A DNA stretch of 64,000 nt. Source: Marinobacter vulgaris (GTDB lineage Bacteria; Pseudomonadota; Gammaproteobacteria; Pseudomonadales; Oleiphilaceae). The notes under the pieces are model-generated. The model had not been told where the DNA came from, did no database searches, and saw only the letters and a program-made list of their open reading frames with translations. Location: NCBI RefSeq assembly GCF_003344045.1, contig NZ_QFWX01000005.1, positions 310,001-374,000 of the forward strand. Reading direction: 5' to 3'. A program made the translations under genes and the position numbers. Positions 26,601 through 34,252 of this stretch are shown here, piece after piece (within the stretch, counting starts at the first letter, position 1; the number at the start of each line of letters is the position of its first letter).

Positions 26601-26721
26601 GTTGGCGTTTGCCACCATACTGACGTTGTTGCTGACACCGGCAATGCTGGTTCTGGGCGACAAAACCGGGTGTAAACTCAAAGAGGTTCGCTACCGGCTG
26701 GCTAAAAAATGGTCGACATGA
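23629..26721 (+). CDS. RND-family efflux pump permease
   Basis: A 1030-residue HAE-type RND transporter: TM1 at the N-terminus, large periplasmic porter loop (about 35-335), TM2-6 including GMLVDGAIVVSE with the conserved proton-relay Asp, a second porter loop (about 550-860) and TM7-12 with GIVVNNNIILIDTYNQM. It follows the adaptor after 5 bases. AcrB has two adjacent Asp in TM4, this subgroup one, as in many environmental drug/solvent pumps. No regulator or outer-membrane factor lies beside it, so the substrate class is unknown. Confidence 0.93.
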   Translation: MRTLIFAALDRSRTTLLMLLFLILGGIAAFQALPKEANPDVTIPMIYVSMTLEGISPEDAERLLIRPMEQELRSLEGIKEMRGTASEGHASVMLEFDAGFDPDMALQDVREKVDTARSKLPREADEPRVNEINVALFPVMSVGLSGPLSERELVTIARRLQDAIEGIPEVLEVDIGGDREDLLEVVVDPQVLESYGIDFDQLASLVSRNNQLVAAGSLDTGAGRMTMKVPGVIESVEDVMSMPIKVDGDTVVTFGDVAMLQRTFKDPTGYARINGEPALVLEISKRAGANIIETVGQVKELISAAESELPEELDVRYIMDQSGDVRDILSDLLNNVLTAIVLVIILIIAAMGPRSALLVGLTIPGAFLTAMLVIWGMGLTLNIVVLFSLILVAGMLVDGAIVVSELADRNLSEGQSVKSAWGEAASRMAWPIIASTATTLAVFVPLLFWPGVVGEFMKFLPITVIICLTASLAMALVFLPVLGSISGGRRKRQASPDGRITGLYRNLLGRLLVMPGLTLLGVLVVVVVIYVAYGKFNHGVEFFPDVEPDSAQVQVRARGDLSVQERDAIVREVEQRLQGLPEVKALYARSMVSAGNQMAPDVIGVLQFQFTDWFERRSASRILEDFRERTADIPGIELEFRKQEGGPAGGKPIELMVSGLDSNRLDQYVGLIQDRMATIGGFVDVEDDRSLPGIEWRLNVDRASAARFGSDVLSVGSAVRLITNGLVLATYRPEDVRDEVDIAVRVPNNWRELDQFQRQTIHTQRGQVPLSEFVALEPGDKTGSIVRVDGQRTVTIKSDVEPGRTVDELLKTLQQEMPETPEGISVRFAGENEDQQQASNFLASAFMVAIALMLLILVTQFNSLYQTLLILSAIVLSTAGVLLGLLLNGQSFGIVMVGMGIIALAGIVVNNNIILIDTYNQMRKSGTEAFEAALETGCLRFRPVLLTAITTILGLMPMVLGVNVDLVTPSLGLGAPSTQWWTQLSSAIAGGLAFATILTLLLTPAMLVLGDKTGCKLKEVRYRLAKKWST

Positions 26722-26740
26722 AGGGTGTTAACAGGAAGCG

Positions 26741-26760
26741 CTTTGTGAAAGTTCACAAAG
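26741..26760. promoter_or_regulatory. Perfect 20-bp palindrome after the RND operon
   Basis: CTTTGTGAA-AG-TTCACAAAG is a perfect 9-2-9 dyad starting 19 bases after the RND permease stop. It lacks a T-run and so is not a standard terminator. The half-site TGTGA resembles CRP/Vfr half-sites but the spacing is 4 rather than 6 bases. It could be an operator for a nearby promoter; the next gene starts about 260 bases downstream. The rest of 26722-27017 shows no convincing gene. Confidence 0.45.
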
Positions 26761-27017
26761 GCATCCGTATCCTGCATAGGCTCTGGCTTTCTGTTGTGAA
26801 CGGGGGCGGCGCGTCGCTGTATTCTGACCCATATACTGGCATCGGCCTCGGGTCCTGTCCAACGCCTGGCCTGATGGGCTGTCGCGACTTTCCCGCCAGG
26901 CTTTCCGTTGCGTTGTTTGCAGTGTTGTTGCGCAGAAAAACTGGAAATGCGGTTTCCAGTCGCAGCGACAGGCGATAAGCTGGTTAAGGATAACAATCAT
27001 CTCAGATAGTGAATTCA

Positions 27018-27644
27018 ATGGTATTCCTGGATAGTTTCGACGCATTTGCCGAGCCACTGGTCCGTTATTTTCTCGGTATTTTCTTCCTGATGATCGGTGT
27101 GCAGTTCGCCAGCCGCAGCCTCGGCCTTCATGCAAGGATGGGGTTTTCGTTTATCAACTATGGCAGGCGGGCATCTGCCGGCTGGTGGCACCGGCATGTG
27201 TTCAATGTGTTCCGTGCCCTGATCCTGCTGGCGGTTGTGGCGCGAATCTTTGTAGACATCGACCCCTGGCTGGGGGTGCTTGACTCACTGTATTATGGTC
27301 CGGTTCTGGTAACCGGGATGCTGTTGCTGCTGGTGTCGTTCAGCCTGGTCAACTACCTTCAGGCTTATATGCATGACGACTGGCGCACAGGGGTGGATCC
27401 CAACCAGAACCGTCATCTGCTCACGGGTGGCCCGTTCAGTCGCAGCCGTAATCCCGTGTTTATGGCAATAATGCTCGGCCAGTTTGGCTTTTTCCTGGCC
27501 CTGCCTTCGGTGTTTTCTCTGGTATGTCTGATTGCCGGTGTGACCGTTCTGCTGCGCCAGGCGAGGGTAGAGGAGAAGGCACTCGCGGATATCTTCGGAG
27601 ACGCCTACGAGGCGTATCGCAGGCGAGTGCCGCGCTGGCTCTGA
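27018..27644 (+). CDS. ICMT/PEMT-like integral membrane methyltransferase
   Basis: About 208 residues with four to five membrane segments. The C-terminal part has the signature of the isoprenylcysteine carboxyl methyltransferase / phospholipid methyltransferase fold: LTGGPFSRSRNPVFMAIMLGQ then RVEEKALADIFGDAYEAYRRRVPRW. In bacteria such proteins methylate lipids or are uncharacterised. ATG 27018 is used; GTG 27009 is the alternative in frame. Its stop lies about 20 bases before the convergent djlA stop. Confidence 0.82.
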   Translation: MVFLDSFDAFAEPLVRYFLGIFFLMIGVQFASRSLGLHARMGFSFINYGRRASAGWWHRHVFNVFRALILLAVVARIFVDIDPWLGVLDSLYYGPVLVTGMLLLLVSFSLVNYLQAYMHDDWRTGVDPNQNRHLLTGGPFSRSRNPVFMAIMLGQFGFFLALPSVFSLVCLIAGVTVLLRQARVEEKALADIFGDAYEAYRRRVPRWL

Positions 27645-27665
27645 GCCAGTTCTTTACGGGTAGGG

Positions 27666-28436
27666 CTATTTACGGGCTTCCTTGATGACATCGTAGGCGT
27701 GGCTGATCTCCCGCGTGCGCTCTTCCGCCATTTCCCGCATGCTCTCCGGCATGCCACGTCCAGCCAGTTTGTCCGGATGGTTTTCACTCATCAATTTGCG
27801 ATAGGCTTTCTTGAGTTCCGCATCACTTGCTGAGGGTGAAACTCCCAGAACCTTGTAGGCATCGTCCAGCTGGCTTGCGGAAGAGGCCTGGCCAGTAGCG
27901 CCCGACTGACCTTTATGGGCGCCACGCAACATCGCCTCCAACTGGTCTACCTGGGTCTCGGGCAGCCCCAGGCCGCGGGCAATGCGCAATAGCATCTCGT
28001 GTTCAGCGGGATGCACTACGCCATCGGCCGCAACGGCAGACACCTGAACCTGCAGGAACATCTGTAGCAGCGAAGGCTGACGACCGCTTACTCTCAGGAA
28101 ATGCTGCAATTCGGCGTCCAGGTCGAAATCGTCGGCCTTGCCGCGGTTGAAGGCGGCCTTGGCGCGTTCCCGATGTTCACCAGAGAGACGGAAACGGTCG
28201 AACATCGCTTCTGCAACCCGGATCTCGTCGCGGGTAACGACGCCATCGGCCTTGCACAGGGCGCCCATCACTGCGAATACGGACTCCAGAAAATCCGTCT
28301 GTACATTACGCAGTTTCTGAAACAGGCGGCTCTTGATATAACGAGTGAGCATCGCACCCGCAACAGCACCAATCAGTAATCCGGGAAAACGGCCAAACAG
28401 GTAGCCGATCAAACCGCCGATAAACAGGCCGAACAT
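27666..28436 (-). CDS. djlA: DnaJ-like membrane co-chaperone
   Basis: A 256-residue type III J-protein. An N-terminal glycine-rich membrane helix (MFGLFIGGLIGYLFGRFPGLLIGA-type, with GxxxG dimerisation spacing) is followed by a TerB-like domain (about 50-160) and a C-terminal J domain (about 190-255) with HPD in ENHPDKL, which stimulates DnaK ATPase. This is the order in E. coli DjlA. The ATG at 28436 is preferred over the longer frame to 28517. It is divergent from alkB. Confidence 0.92.
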   Translation of the reverse strand: MFGLFIGGLIGYLFGRFPGLLIGAVAGAMLTRYIKSRLFQKLRNVQTDFLESVFAVMGALCKADGVVTRDEIRVAEAMFDRFRLSGEHRERAKAAFNRGKADDFDLDAELQHFLRVSGRQPSLLQMFLQVQVSAVAADGVVHPAEHEMLLRIARGLGLPETQVDQLEAMLRGAHKGQSGATGQASSASQLDDAYKVLGVSPSASDAELKKAYRKLMSENHPDKLAGRGMPESMREMAEERTREISHAYDVIKEARK

Positions 28437-28493
28437 GTGAGTGTCCTTTTCAAGTGTGTAAAACTGCGCAAAGTATACGGGGGTGAAAACAGC

Positions 28494-29144
28494 ATGACCA
28501 TGGACCTTTTTGACCAATCACCTGAAGAACCCTGGGCTGAGCCTATCTGCGAGGGGGCCCTGGTGCTTCGCCGGTTTGCCAGCACCTGCGACGCCGGATT
28601 GCTGAAAGCTATCGAGCAAGTGGCGAGCCAAGCACCGTTCCGGCACATGCAAACGCCGGGTGGCCATACCATGTCGGTAGCCATGACCTGTTGTGGTGAC
28701 TGGGGATGGGTCACCGATACAAAGGGATATCGCTATCAACACCAGGACCCGGTCTCCGGGGTCCCGTGGCCAGCCATACCGGAAACATTTCGTAGCCTGG
28801 CAATCGAAGCTGCTGCAAAGGCAGGTTACGCCGACTTTGATCCGGACGCCTGCCTGATTAACCGGTATCTGCCTGGCGCAAAAATGGGGCTTCATCAGGA
28901 CAAGGACGAATCGGATTTCAGTCAGCCCATCGTTTCAGTCTCTCTGGGCTCTCCTATTGTGTTTCAGTTCGGCGGACACCGGCGCAGTGAACGCCCGCAG
29001 AAGGTTCCTCTGGAGCACGGCGATGTGGTGGTCTGGGGTGGGTCATCACGTCTCCGGTATCATGGGGTTCTGACTCTCAAATCGCCGGAGCACCCTCTGA
29101 CCGGAGCCTGTCGGTATAACCTGACGTTTCGTCGCGCTGGTTAG
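28494..29144 (+). CDS. alkB: AlkB-type DNA oxidative demethylase
   Basis: A 216-residue Fe(II)/2-oxoglutarate dioxygenase that removes methyl groups from N1-methyladenine and N3-methylcytosine. The iron triad is HQD in GLHQDKDE and His in RYHGVLTL, and the 2-oxoglutarate-binding Arg is in CRYNLTFRRAG. Length and motifs match E. coli AlkB. ATG 28494 is chosen; ATG 28500 is also possible, and the GTG at 28437 is rejected because it lies against the djlA start. No Ada gene is adjacent, unlike the E. coli ada-alkB operon. Confidence 0.93.
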   Translation: MTMDLFDQSPEEPWAEPICEGALVLRRFASTCDAGLLKAIEQVASQAPFRHMQTPGGHTMSVAMTCCGDWGWVTDTKGYRYQHQDPVSGVPWPAIPETFRSLAIEAAAKAGYADFDPDACLINRYLPGAKMGLHQDKDESDFSQPIVSVSLGSPIVFQFGGHRRSERPQKVPLEHGDVVVWGGSSRLRYHGVLTLKSPEHPLTGACRYNLTFRRAG

Positions 29145-29326
29145 GGCCCCTTTTCGGCCTCGGTTCTTGTTCATGGTATTAATCGAGTGCCCGAGGCACT
29201 TTCCGACAACTGCCTTAAGAAGGCATGATTAGTCAGTAACAGATGTGGGAGACTGTAGAGCGGGGTGTCGAATGGCGTGCGGCTCAGGGCTGCGTAGCCG
29301 CTGGCGTCCGTTGTCTGGGAGGACTG

Positions 29327-30406
29327 ATGGCGAAAACCGATTGTAAGAAGATCGATCTGGCTTTGCAGGGAGGTGGCTCTCATGGAGCTTTGACCTGGGG
29401 GGTCCTGGATCGGCTACTCGAAGATGAGCGTTTGGAGATCGACGGTATCAGCGGCACCAGCGCCGGCGCAATGAATGCGGTAGTGGTGGCTGATGGGATG
29501 CACCGTGGTGGCCGTGACGGCGCTCGCGAGGCTTTGCATACATTCTGGAGCGCGGTGGCCCGTGCCGGTCGTTTTTCGCCCATTCAGCGCGGGATCTGGG
29601 ACCGGCTGATGGGCAACGACAGTCTGGACCATTCGCTGAGCTACCTGTTTTTCGAAAACCTCACGCAACTGATTTCACCCTCCAGACTCAACCCTCTCAA
29701 GATCAACCCTTTGCGCAAAATGGTCGAGGCCCAGGTGGATTTCGAAAGGGTCAATGCCTGCCGTAAGCTGAAGGTTTTCGTAACTGCAACCAATGTGCGT
29801 ACTGGCCGCGCGCGCATCTTCAGGCAACCGGAGCTATCGGTCGATATGGTAATGGCTTCGGCCTGTCTGCCATTCATGTTCGAGGCAGTGGAAATTGACG
29901 GCGAGGCGTACTGGGATGGCGGCTACAGCGGCAACCCGGCGCTGTACCCGCTGGTGGACGATCAGGACTGTCGCGATCTGGTTGTGGTCCAGATCAATCC
30001 GTTGCTGCGCAAAAAGTTGCCGGTCAGTGCGCGCGAGATTCTCAACCGGGTCAATGAAATCACCTTCAATTCCAGCCTGATCAAGGAACTACGTTCGATT
30101 CACCTGCTGCACGAGTTGATTGAATCGGAAGGGCTGGAGCTTGAGAGCTACCGGGCCATGCGCCTGCACTTGATCCATGCCGAGCATGAAGTCGAAAAGA
30201 TGAGCGCCTCGAGCAAGATGAACACCGAATGGCGCTTTTTGCAGCGATTGCACAAGCAGGGTCGACGCTGGGCGGATCAGTGGCTGAACGATAACTTCGA
30301 TGCGATTGGTGATCACTCCACCTTCGACCTGGACATGCTGTTTCAGGACGCGATTCGGCCCGTTGGGAAGGTTGATCACGCTCAGGCCGGAAAGAGGAGA
30401 GGCTAA
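29327..30406 (+). CDS. Patatin-like phospholipase / esterase
   Basis: A 359-residue patatin-fold hydrolase. The oxyanion loop is LQGGGSHGALTWG (residues 13-25), the nucleophile S45 in GTSAGAMNA and the catalytic Asp in AYWDGGYSGNP. ATG 29327 has GGGAGG just upstream; the frame extends to 29243 without support. Members hydrolyse phospholipids or, in some lineages, intracellular polyhydroxyalkanoate. It is followed after 7 bases by a GntP permease, suggesting a hydroxyacid link, but no PHA synthase or hydroxybutyrate dehydrogenase is in the window. Confidence 0.88.
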   Translation: MAKTDCKKIDLALQGGGSHGALTWGVLDRLLEDERLEIDGISGTSAGAMNAVVVADGMHRGGRDGAREALHTFWSAVARAGRFSPIQRGIWDRLMGNDSLDHSLSYLFFENLTQLISPSRLNPLKINPLRKMVEAQVDFERVNACRKLKVFVTATNVRTGRARIFRQPELSVDMVMASACLPFMFEAVEIDGEAYWDGGYSGNPALYPLVDDQDCRDLVVVQINPLLRKKLPVSAREILNRVNEITFNSSLIKELRSIHLLHELIESEGLELESYRAMRLHLIHAEHEVEKMSASSKMNTEWRFLQRLHKQGRRWADQWLNDNFDAIGDHSTFDLDMLFQDAIRPVGKVDHAQAGKRRG

Positions 30407-30413
30407 CACGTAA

Positions 30414-31865
30414 ATGGCTGGTATTGTCACGATTATCATAGTACTCGCATTGCTGATGTACCTTGCCTATCGCGGTATAAGTCTGTTGATTCTGGCGCCA
30501 GCGCTGGCCGCCATCCTGGCGCTTGTATCTGCCGAGGCACCGGTGTTGGCCAGTTACACGCAGGTGTTCATGGGCGCTGCCGGAAACTTTGTGGTGCACT
30601 ATTTTCCGTTGTTCCTGCTGGGTGCCATCTTTGGCAAACTGATGGAGGACTCAGGCAGTGCCGAGGTACTTGCCCAGGCGATCGTCGCTCGGCTTGGTGA
30701 TGCGCAGGCGATTCTGGCCGTTGTTATGTCCTGCGCAGTGATGACCTACGGCGGTGTTTCGCTGTTCGTTGTGGCATTTGCCGTTTATCCCATTGCCGCC
30801 TCGCTGTTCCGTCAGGCAGATCTGCCCAAGCGACTGATTCCCGCCACCATCGCATTGGGCGCATTCACCTTTACCATGACGGCGCTGCCTGGCACGCCTG
30901 CCATTCAGAATGCGATTCCCATGCCGTTTTTCGGCACTTCACCCTTTGCGGCTCCCGGTCTGGGTGTGCTGACTGGGCTGATGATGCTGGTACTTGGCCA
31001 GCTCTGGCTCAATAATCGGGCACGCACGGCTCGTGCCGCTGGTGAAGGTTATGGCAACCACAACCTCGACAGCCCTGCAGTCAATACGCACCTGCGCGAG
31101 CACAGCGCGGGTGAAGGCTTCGACCTGGCAGAGGTGCGGCAGCAGGCCGTGCCGGACAGGATGCCGACCTTGCCCCTGGCGATTCTACCGATCGTGCTGG
31201 TGATTTTTCTGAACCTGTTATTGACCAGTTGGGTGATTCCATCCATGGATACCGACTATCTGGCGCAGCCGCAATACGGTGCGACAACGATCGACTCGGT
31301 GCGCGGTGTCTGGTCGATCATTGCCGCACTGACTCTGTCAATCCTGGTGCTTATCGCGACTAACTGGAAAAGGCTGCCAAAGCTCACGAGCACAGTGGAT
31401 AGCGGAGCCAACGCATCATTGCTGCCGATCTTCAATACCGCAAGCCTGGTCGGTTTTGGCGCGGTAGTGGCATCGTTGACGGCCTTCGACATCATCAGCG
31501 ATTCGGTGACCGCATGGGGCGGCGACAATCCGTTAATCTCGCTGGCGATCGCGGTCAACCTGCTGGCCGGCATGACGGGTTCGGCCTCCGGTGGCATGAG
31601 TATCGCGCTGGCCACGCTTGGCGAGACCTACGTCGCCATGGGCCAGGCCGCAGGGATCTCACCAGAGTTGATGCACCGGGTTACGGCCGTTGCCACAGGC
31701 GGGCTTGATGCCTTACCGCACAATGGTGCGGTAATTACCTTGCTGGCAATATGCGGACTCACGCATCGGGAGTCGTACCTTGATATCGCCGTGGTGGCCG
31801 TGCTGGTACCCATCATATCTCTGGTGTTCCTGATTACCGTGGGTACGCTTTTCGGCACATTCTGA
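30414..31865 (+). CDS. GntP-family permease
   Basis: A 483-residue polytopic transporter of the gluconate:H+ symporter family, with about 12 membrane segments and family phrases such as YFPLFLLGAIFGKLMEDSGSAE-like near residue 65 and GMTGSASGGMSIALATLGE near 400. Known substrates of the family are gluconate, other sugar acids, glycerate and short hydroxyacids. Coupling to the patatin suggests a hydroxy fatty acid, which is inference. The central loop (about 210-240, EGYGNHNLDSPAVNTHLRE) is hydrophilic. Confidence 0.88.
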   Translation: MAGIVTIIIVLALLMYLAYRGISLLILAPALAAILALVSAEAPVLASYTQVFMGAAGNFVVHYFPLFLLGAIFGKLMEDSGSAEVLAQAIVARLGDAQAILAVVMSCAVMTYGGVSLFVVAFAVYPIAASLFRQADLPKRLIPATIALGAFTFTMTALPGTPAIQNAIPMPFFGTSPFAAPGLGVLTGLMMLVLGQLWLNNRARTARAAGEGYGNHNLDSPAVNTHLREHSAGEGFDLAEVRQQAVPDRMPTLPLAILPIVLVIFLNLLLTSWVIPSMDTDYLAQPQYGATTIDSVRGVWSIIAALTLSILVLIATNWKRLPKLTSTVDSGANASLLPIFNTASLVGFGAVVASLTAFDIISDSVTAWGGDNPLISLAIAVNLLAGMTGSASGGMSIALATLGETYVAMGQAAGISPELMHRVTAVATGGLDALPHNGAVITLLAICGLTHRESYLDIAVVAVLVPIISLVFLITVGTLFGTF

Positions 31866-31891
31866 CCCTCCGGCGGACACGATAACCGGCC

Positions 31892-33172
31892 TTACTGCAG
31901 CCAGGCGACCGCCAGCCCGGCGACCAGGGACAGTATCATGGGACCCGCGACCCGGACTCCCAGCTCTTTCCGGCCGATGGCACCGGCAATGCCGGATTTC
32001 ACCAGGTTATTGGTGGCTGCCGCAATCACGATGCCGATCACCGCCGTTTGCAGACCAATGGAGTCCTCGGACATTCGTGTCAGGGACAGGGTGATGGCGT
32101 CTACGTCTGCAACACCGGAAGTGGCTGCCAGCACGAAGATGCCCAGGTCGCCCAGCCATTTCTGCAGGAATTCTCCCAACAGGAGAATAATCACCAGTAA
32201 CAGTCCGAACACCAGAGCGGATTTCAGGTCCAGCGGGTTCTGGGTGAGTTCCGGCCGGCTTACTTCCAGCTGTCGCTGATTGCGTTTCCAGATAACGAAA
32301 GCCGGCACATACAGTAACAGTGTCATCACCGCTACCGGCCATACCAGCCTGGGTAACAGCGCAGGGTTAATCAGTGCACAGTAGATCAGGATTCGGGGGA
32401 ACATGGTGCCGCAGGCGATGAGGATGCCGCTGGCAAACTGGGGGCTGACTTCCGGTGAAGCCTTGGATTGTCTTGCGTAGTGGAGTGTCAGAGCAGTTGA
32501 GGAACTCAGCCCTGCGAACAGGCTGGTAAACAGAATACCCTTGCTCGTGCCAGCCAGCCGGATGGCAAAGTAGCCGACGAATGACACCGACGCAATCAGG
32601 ACCACCATCCACCAGATTTCCCGGGGATTGAGAACGCCACCGGGGCCCAGGTCCTGACTGGGTAGCAGTGGCAGCATTACCACCGAAATCACCAGCAATT
32701 TCAGCGCCGCATCCAGCTCGTGCGCCTGGAGTTTGTCGACCAGCCCGTGGATTTCCTTTTTGTTGTCCAGAATCAGCGCAGTGACCACGGCAGCACCGGT
32801 GGCGATGGCCGGATCCACGGCCACGGCAATTGCGCCATAACAGAAGGTAAGCACGATGCCGATGGTGCCGGTGATGCTGAAGTTGCGGATATGGGTAAGG
32901 CGCTCACTGAAAGCCACCAGGGCAATAGCCACCACGCTGACCAGTAATACTGGAAATGCCCACTCGGTCACTTCCTTGGCAAGAAGCGCGGCAACGCCCC
33001 CCAGCAGGCCAATCAGAGCGAAGGTGCGAATACCGGCAATACGTTCACCCGATTCCTGTTTTCTTGCGTCCCAACCACGTTCCAGCCCGATGATGCCGCC
33101 CAGCAAAAGGGCAATCGCCAGGTTCAGGGTGGTCTGGTTGTCGACGATAAACTGACTGGTCACTTCATCCAT
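31892..33172 (-). CDS. MgtC/SapB and DUF4010 membrane protein
   Basis: A 426-residue membrane protein. Residues 15-150 match the MgtC/SapB N-terminal fold (LLGGIIGLERGW, GIRTFALIGLLGG) and residues 180-420 the DUF4010 domain, about a dozen hydrophobic helices in all. MgtC of pathogens inhibits F-type ATPase under low magnesium, but this long DUF4010 fusion is a separate branch of unknown role, perhaps ion transport. Its gene converges on the GntP gene with 26 bases between and is divergent from the exporter at 33313. Confidence 0.85.
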   Translation of the reverse strand: MDEVTSQFIVDNQTTLNLAIALLLGGIIGLERGWDARKQESGERIAGIRTFALIGLLGGVAALLAKEVTEWAFPVLLVSVVAIALVAFSERLTHIRNFSITGTIGIVLTFCYGAIAVAVDPAIATGAAVVTALILDNKKEIHGLVDKLQAHELDAALKLLVISVVMLPLLPSQDLGPGGVLNPREIWWMVVLIASVSFVGYFAIRLAGTSKGILFTSLFAGLSSSTALTLHYARQSKASPEVSPQFASGILIACGTMFPRILIYCALINPALLPRLVWPVAVMTLLLYVPAFVIWKRNQRQLEVSRPELTQNPLDLKSALVFGLLLVIILLLGEFLQKWLGDLGIFVLAATSGVADVDAITLSLTRMSEDSIGLQTAVIGIVIAAATNNLVKSGIAGAIGRKELGVRVAGPMILSLVAGLAVAWLQ

Positions 33173-33312
33173 GGAGCAGTAGGTTCTCCGGTTTTGCGGC
33201 TTCTGGAATGTTTGCTGGCTATTGCATACCAGTGAGAGGGTGGCAATATAAGATTCTGATTTTTAAGTATAGCTGGGCCCCGTAAAGCTTTCAGCTTATT
33301 CGGGAGAACGAC

Positions 33313-33933
33313 ATGCTGACAAGTTACCTGACCGGGCTGATCGTTTGTGGCGGGATTATCATCGCCATCGGGGCGCAGAATGCCTATATCCTGGGCCAGG
33401 CGATCCGCCGGGAATACCACTGGCATTGCGCGGGCATCTGCATGACCGCAGACATTCTGCTGTTCACGGCCGGTATGTTCGGCGTGAATGCGGCGTTAAT
33501 GGCAGTACCGGAAGCGCTGGATGTTCTGCGCTGGCTGGGGGTGGTGTTCCTGGGCTGGCTGGCACTGGCAGCGTTCTACAAAGTGGCCACCGGGAGGAAA
33601 GGGCTGGGTGCGGATGCATCGGCGGCCACCAGCCTTCGGGTGGTGGTACTGACCACCCTGGCGGTCACCTTGCTGAATCCGCAGGTCTACCTGGATACCC
33701 TGTTACTGATTCCCGCCATCGGCGCACAGCAGGAGAGCCCGGCCGTGTTCGTTGCTGGAGCCAGCAGCGCCTCGGTATTGTGGTTCGGCCTGCTGGCCTT
33801 TGGCGGTGCAGCACTGTCGCCCTGGCTGGCCAGCCCCATGGCATGGCGTTTTATTGACGGGGCTATTGGTTCGATGATGGCGGTGATTGCCTTTCACCTT
33901 GCCAGTAATGGTTTGTCTGGCCCCGCTGTGTGA
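33313..33933 (+). CDS. LysE/ArgO-type amino acid exporter
   Basis: A 206-residue LysE-superfamily protein with six hydrophobic segments. The N-terminal GGIIIAIGAQNAYILGQAIRR is the signature of the LysE/ArgO subgroup, which exports lysine and arginine, and LNPQVYLDTLLLIPA is its second conserved region. A GGGAGAA site lies ahead of the ATG. No LysG/ArgP regulator is adjacent. A second, RhtB-like member of the superfamily is at 49636. Confidence 0.88.
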   Translation: MLTSYLTGLIVCGGIIIAIGAQNAYILGQAIRREYHWHCAGICMTADILLFTAGMFGVNAALMAVPEALDVLRWLGVVFLGWLALAAFYKVATGRKGLGADASAATSLRVVVLTTLAVTLLNPQVYLDTLLLIPAIGAQQESPAVFVAGASSASVLWFGLLAFGGAALSPWLASPMAWRFIDGAIGSMMAVIAFHLASNGLSGPAV

Positions 33934-34252
33934 CAGGCCAGCCGGGCTAGCGTGCGCATTCGATGCAATAGAGCACCATGCTCTGTCGCCAGTGTATTTT
34001 GTTTAGGCCCCTAAGAAAATTTTGGTGTTGGTTACTTTCCCGGGGCCTTTCTGGTAAGCTTCGCCGCCTTTATTTCACAGTCTATGAATTTACGCTAATG
34101 AACGCCTTCGCGACCTTCCCGACGATCACTCCACCCTAGCGCTCTGCGCGCCCTCCAGGTTAATTCCTTGAGCCAATAGCCTGTATTCGCTTCCGGCGAC
34201 TACCACGCTACTTATTGTCTCCGAGTTTTCGTCCCCAGTCGTTCGGTTTCCC
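33934..34252 (+). promoter_or_regulatory. 319-base gene-free region and probable nhaB leader
   Basis: No coding region is seen. A small hairpin AGAGC-ACCAT-GCTCT lies at 33970-33984. An extended -10-like TGGTAAGCT (34052-34060) with a weak upstream -35 would start transcription near 34067 and give a leader of about 185 bases containing a GCGC-TCT-GCGC hairpin near 34139. A leader of this length before a Na+/H+ antiporter gene could be regulatory, but I cannot match it to a known riboswitch class. Confidence 0.35.

Noticed and set aside
26741..26760. CRP/Vfr binding site
   Set aside because: TGTGA and TCACA half-sites are present but four bases apart, not six, which does not fit CRP.
26709..26978. 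89-residue plus-strand ORF between the RND permease and the membrane methyltransferase
   Set aside because: It overlaps the permease end, has no ribosome-binding site and an unconvincing composition, and covers the palindrome. I treat the region as intergenic.
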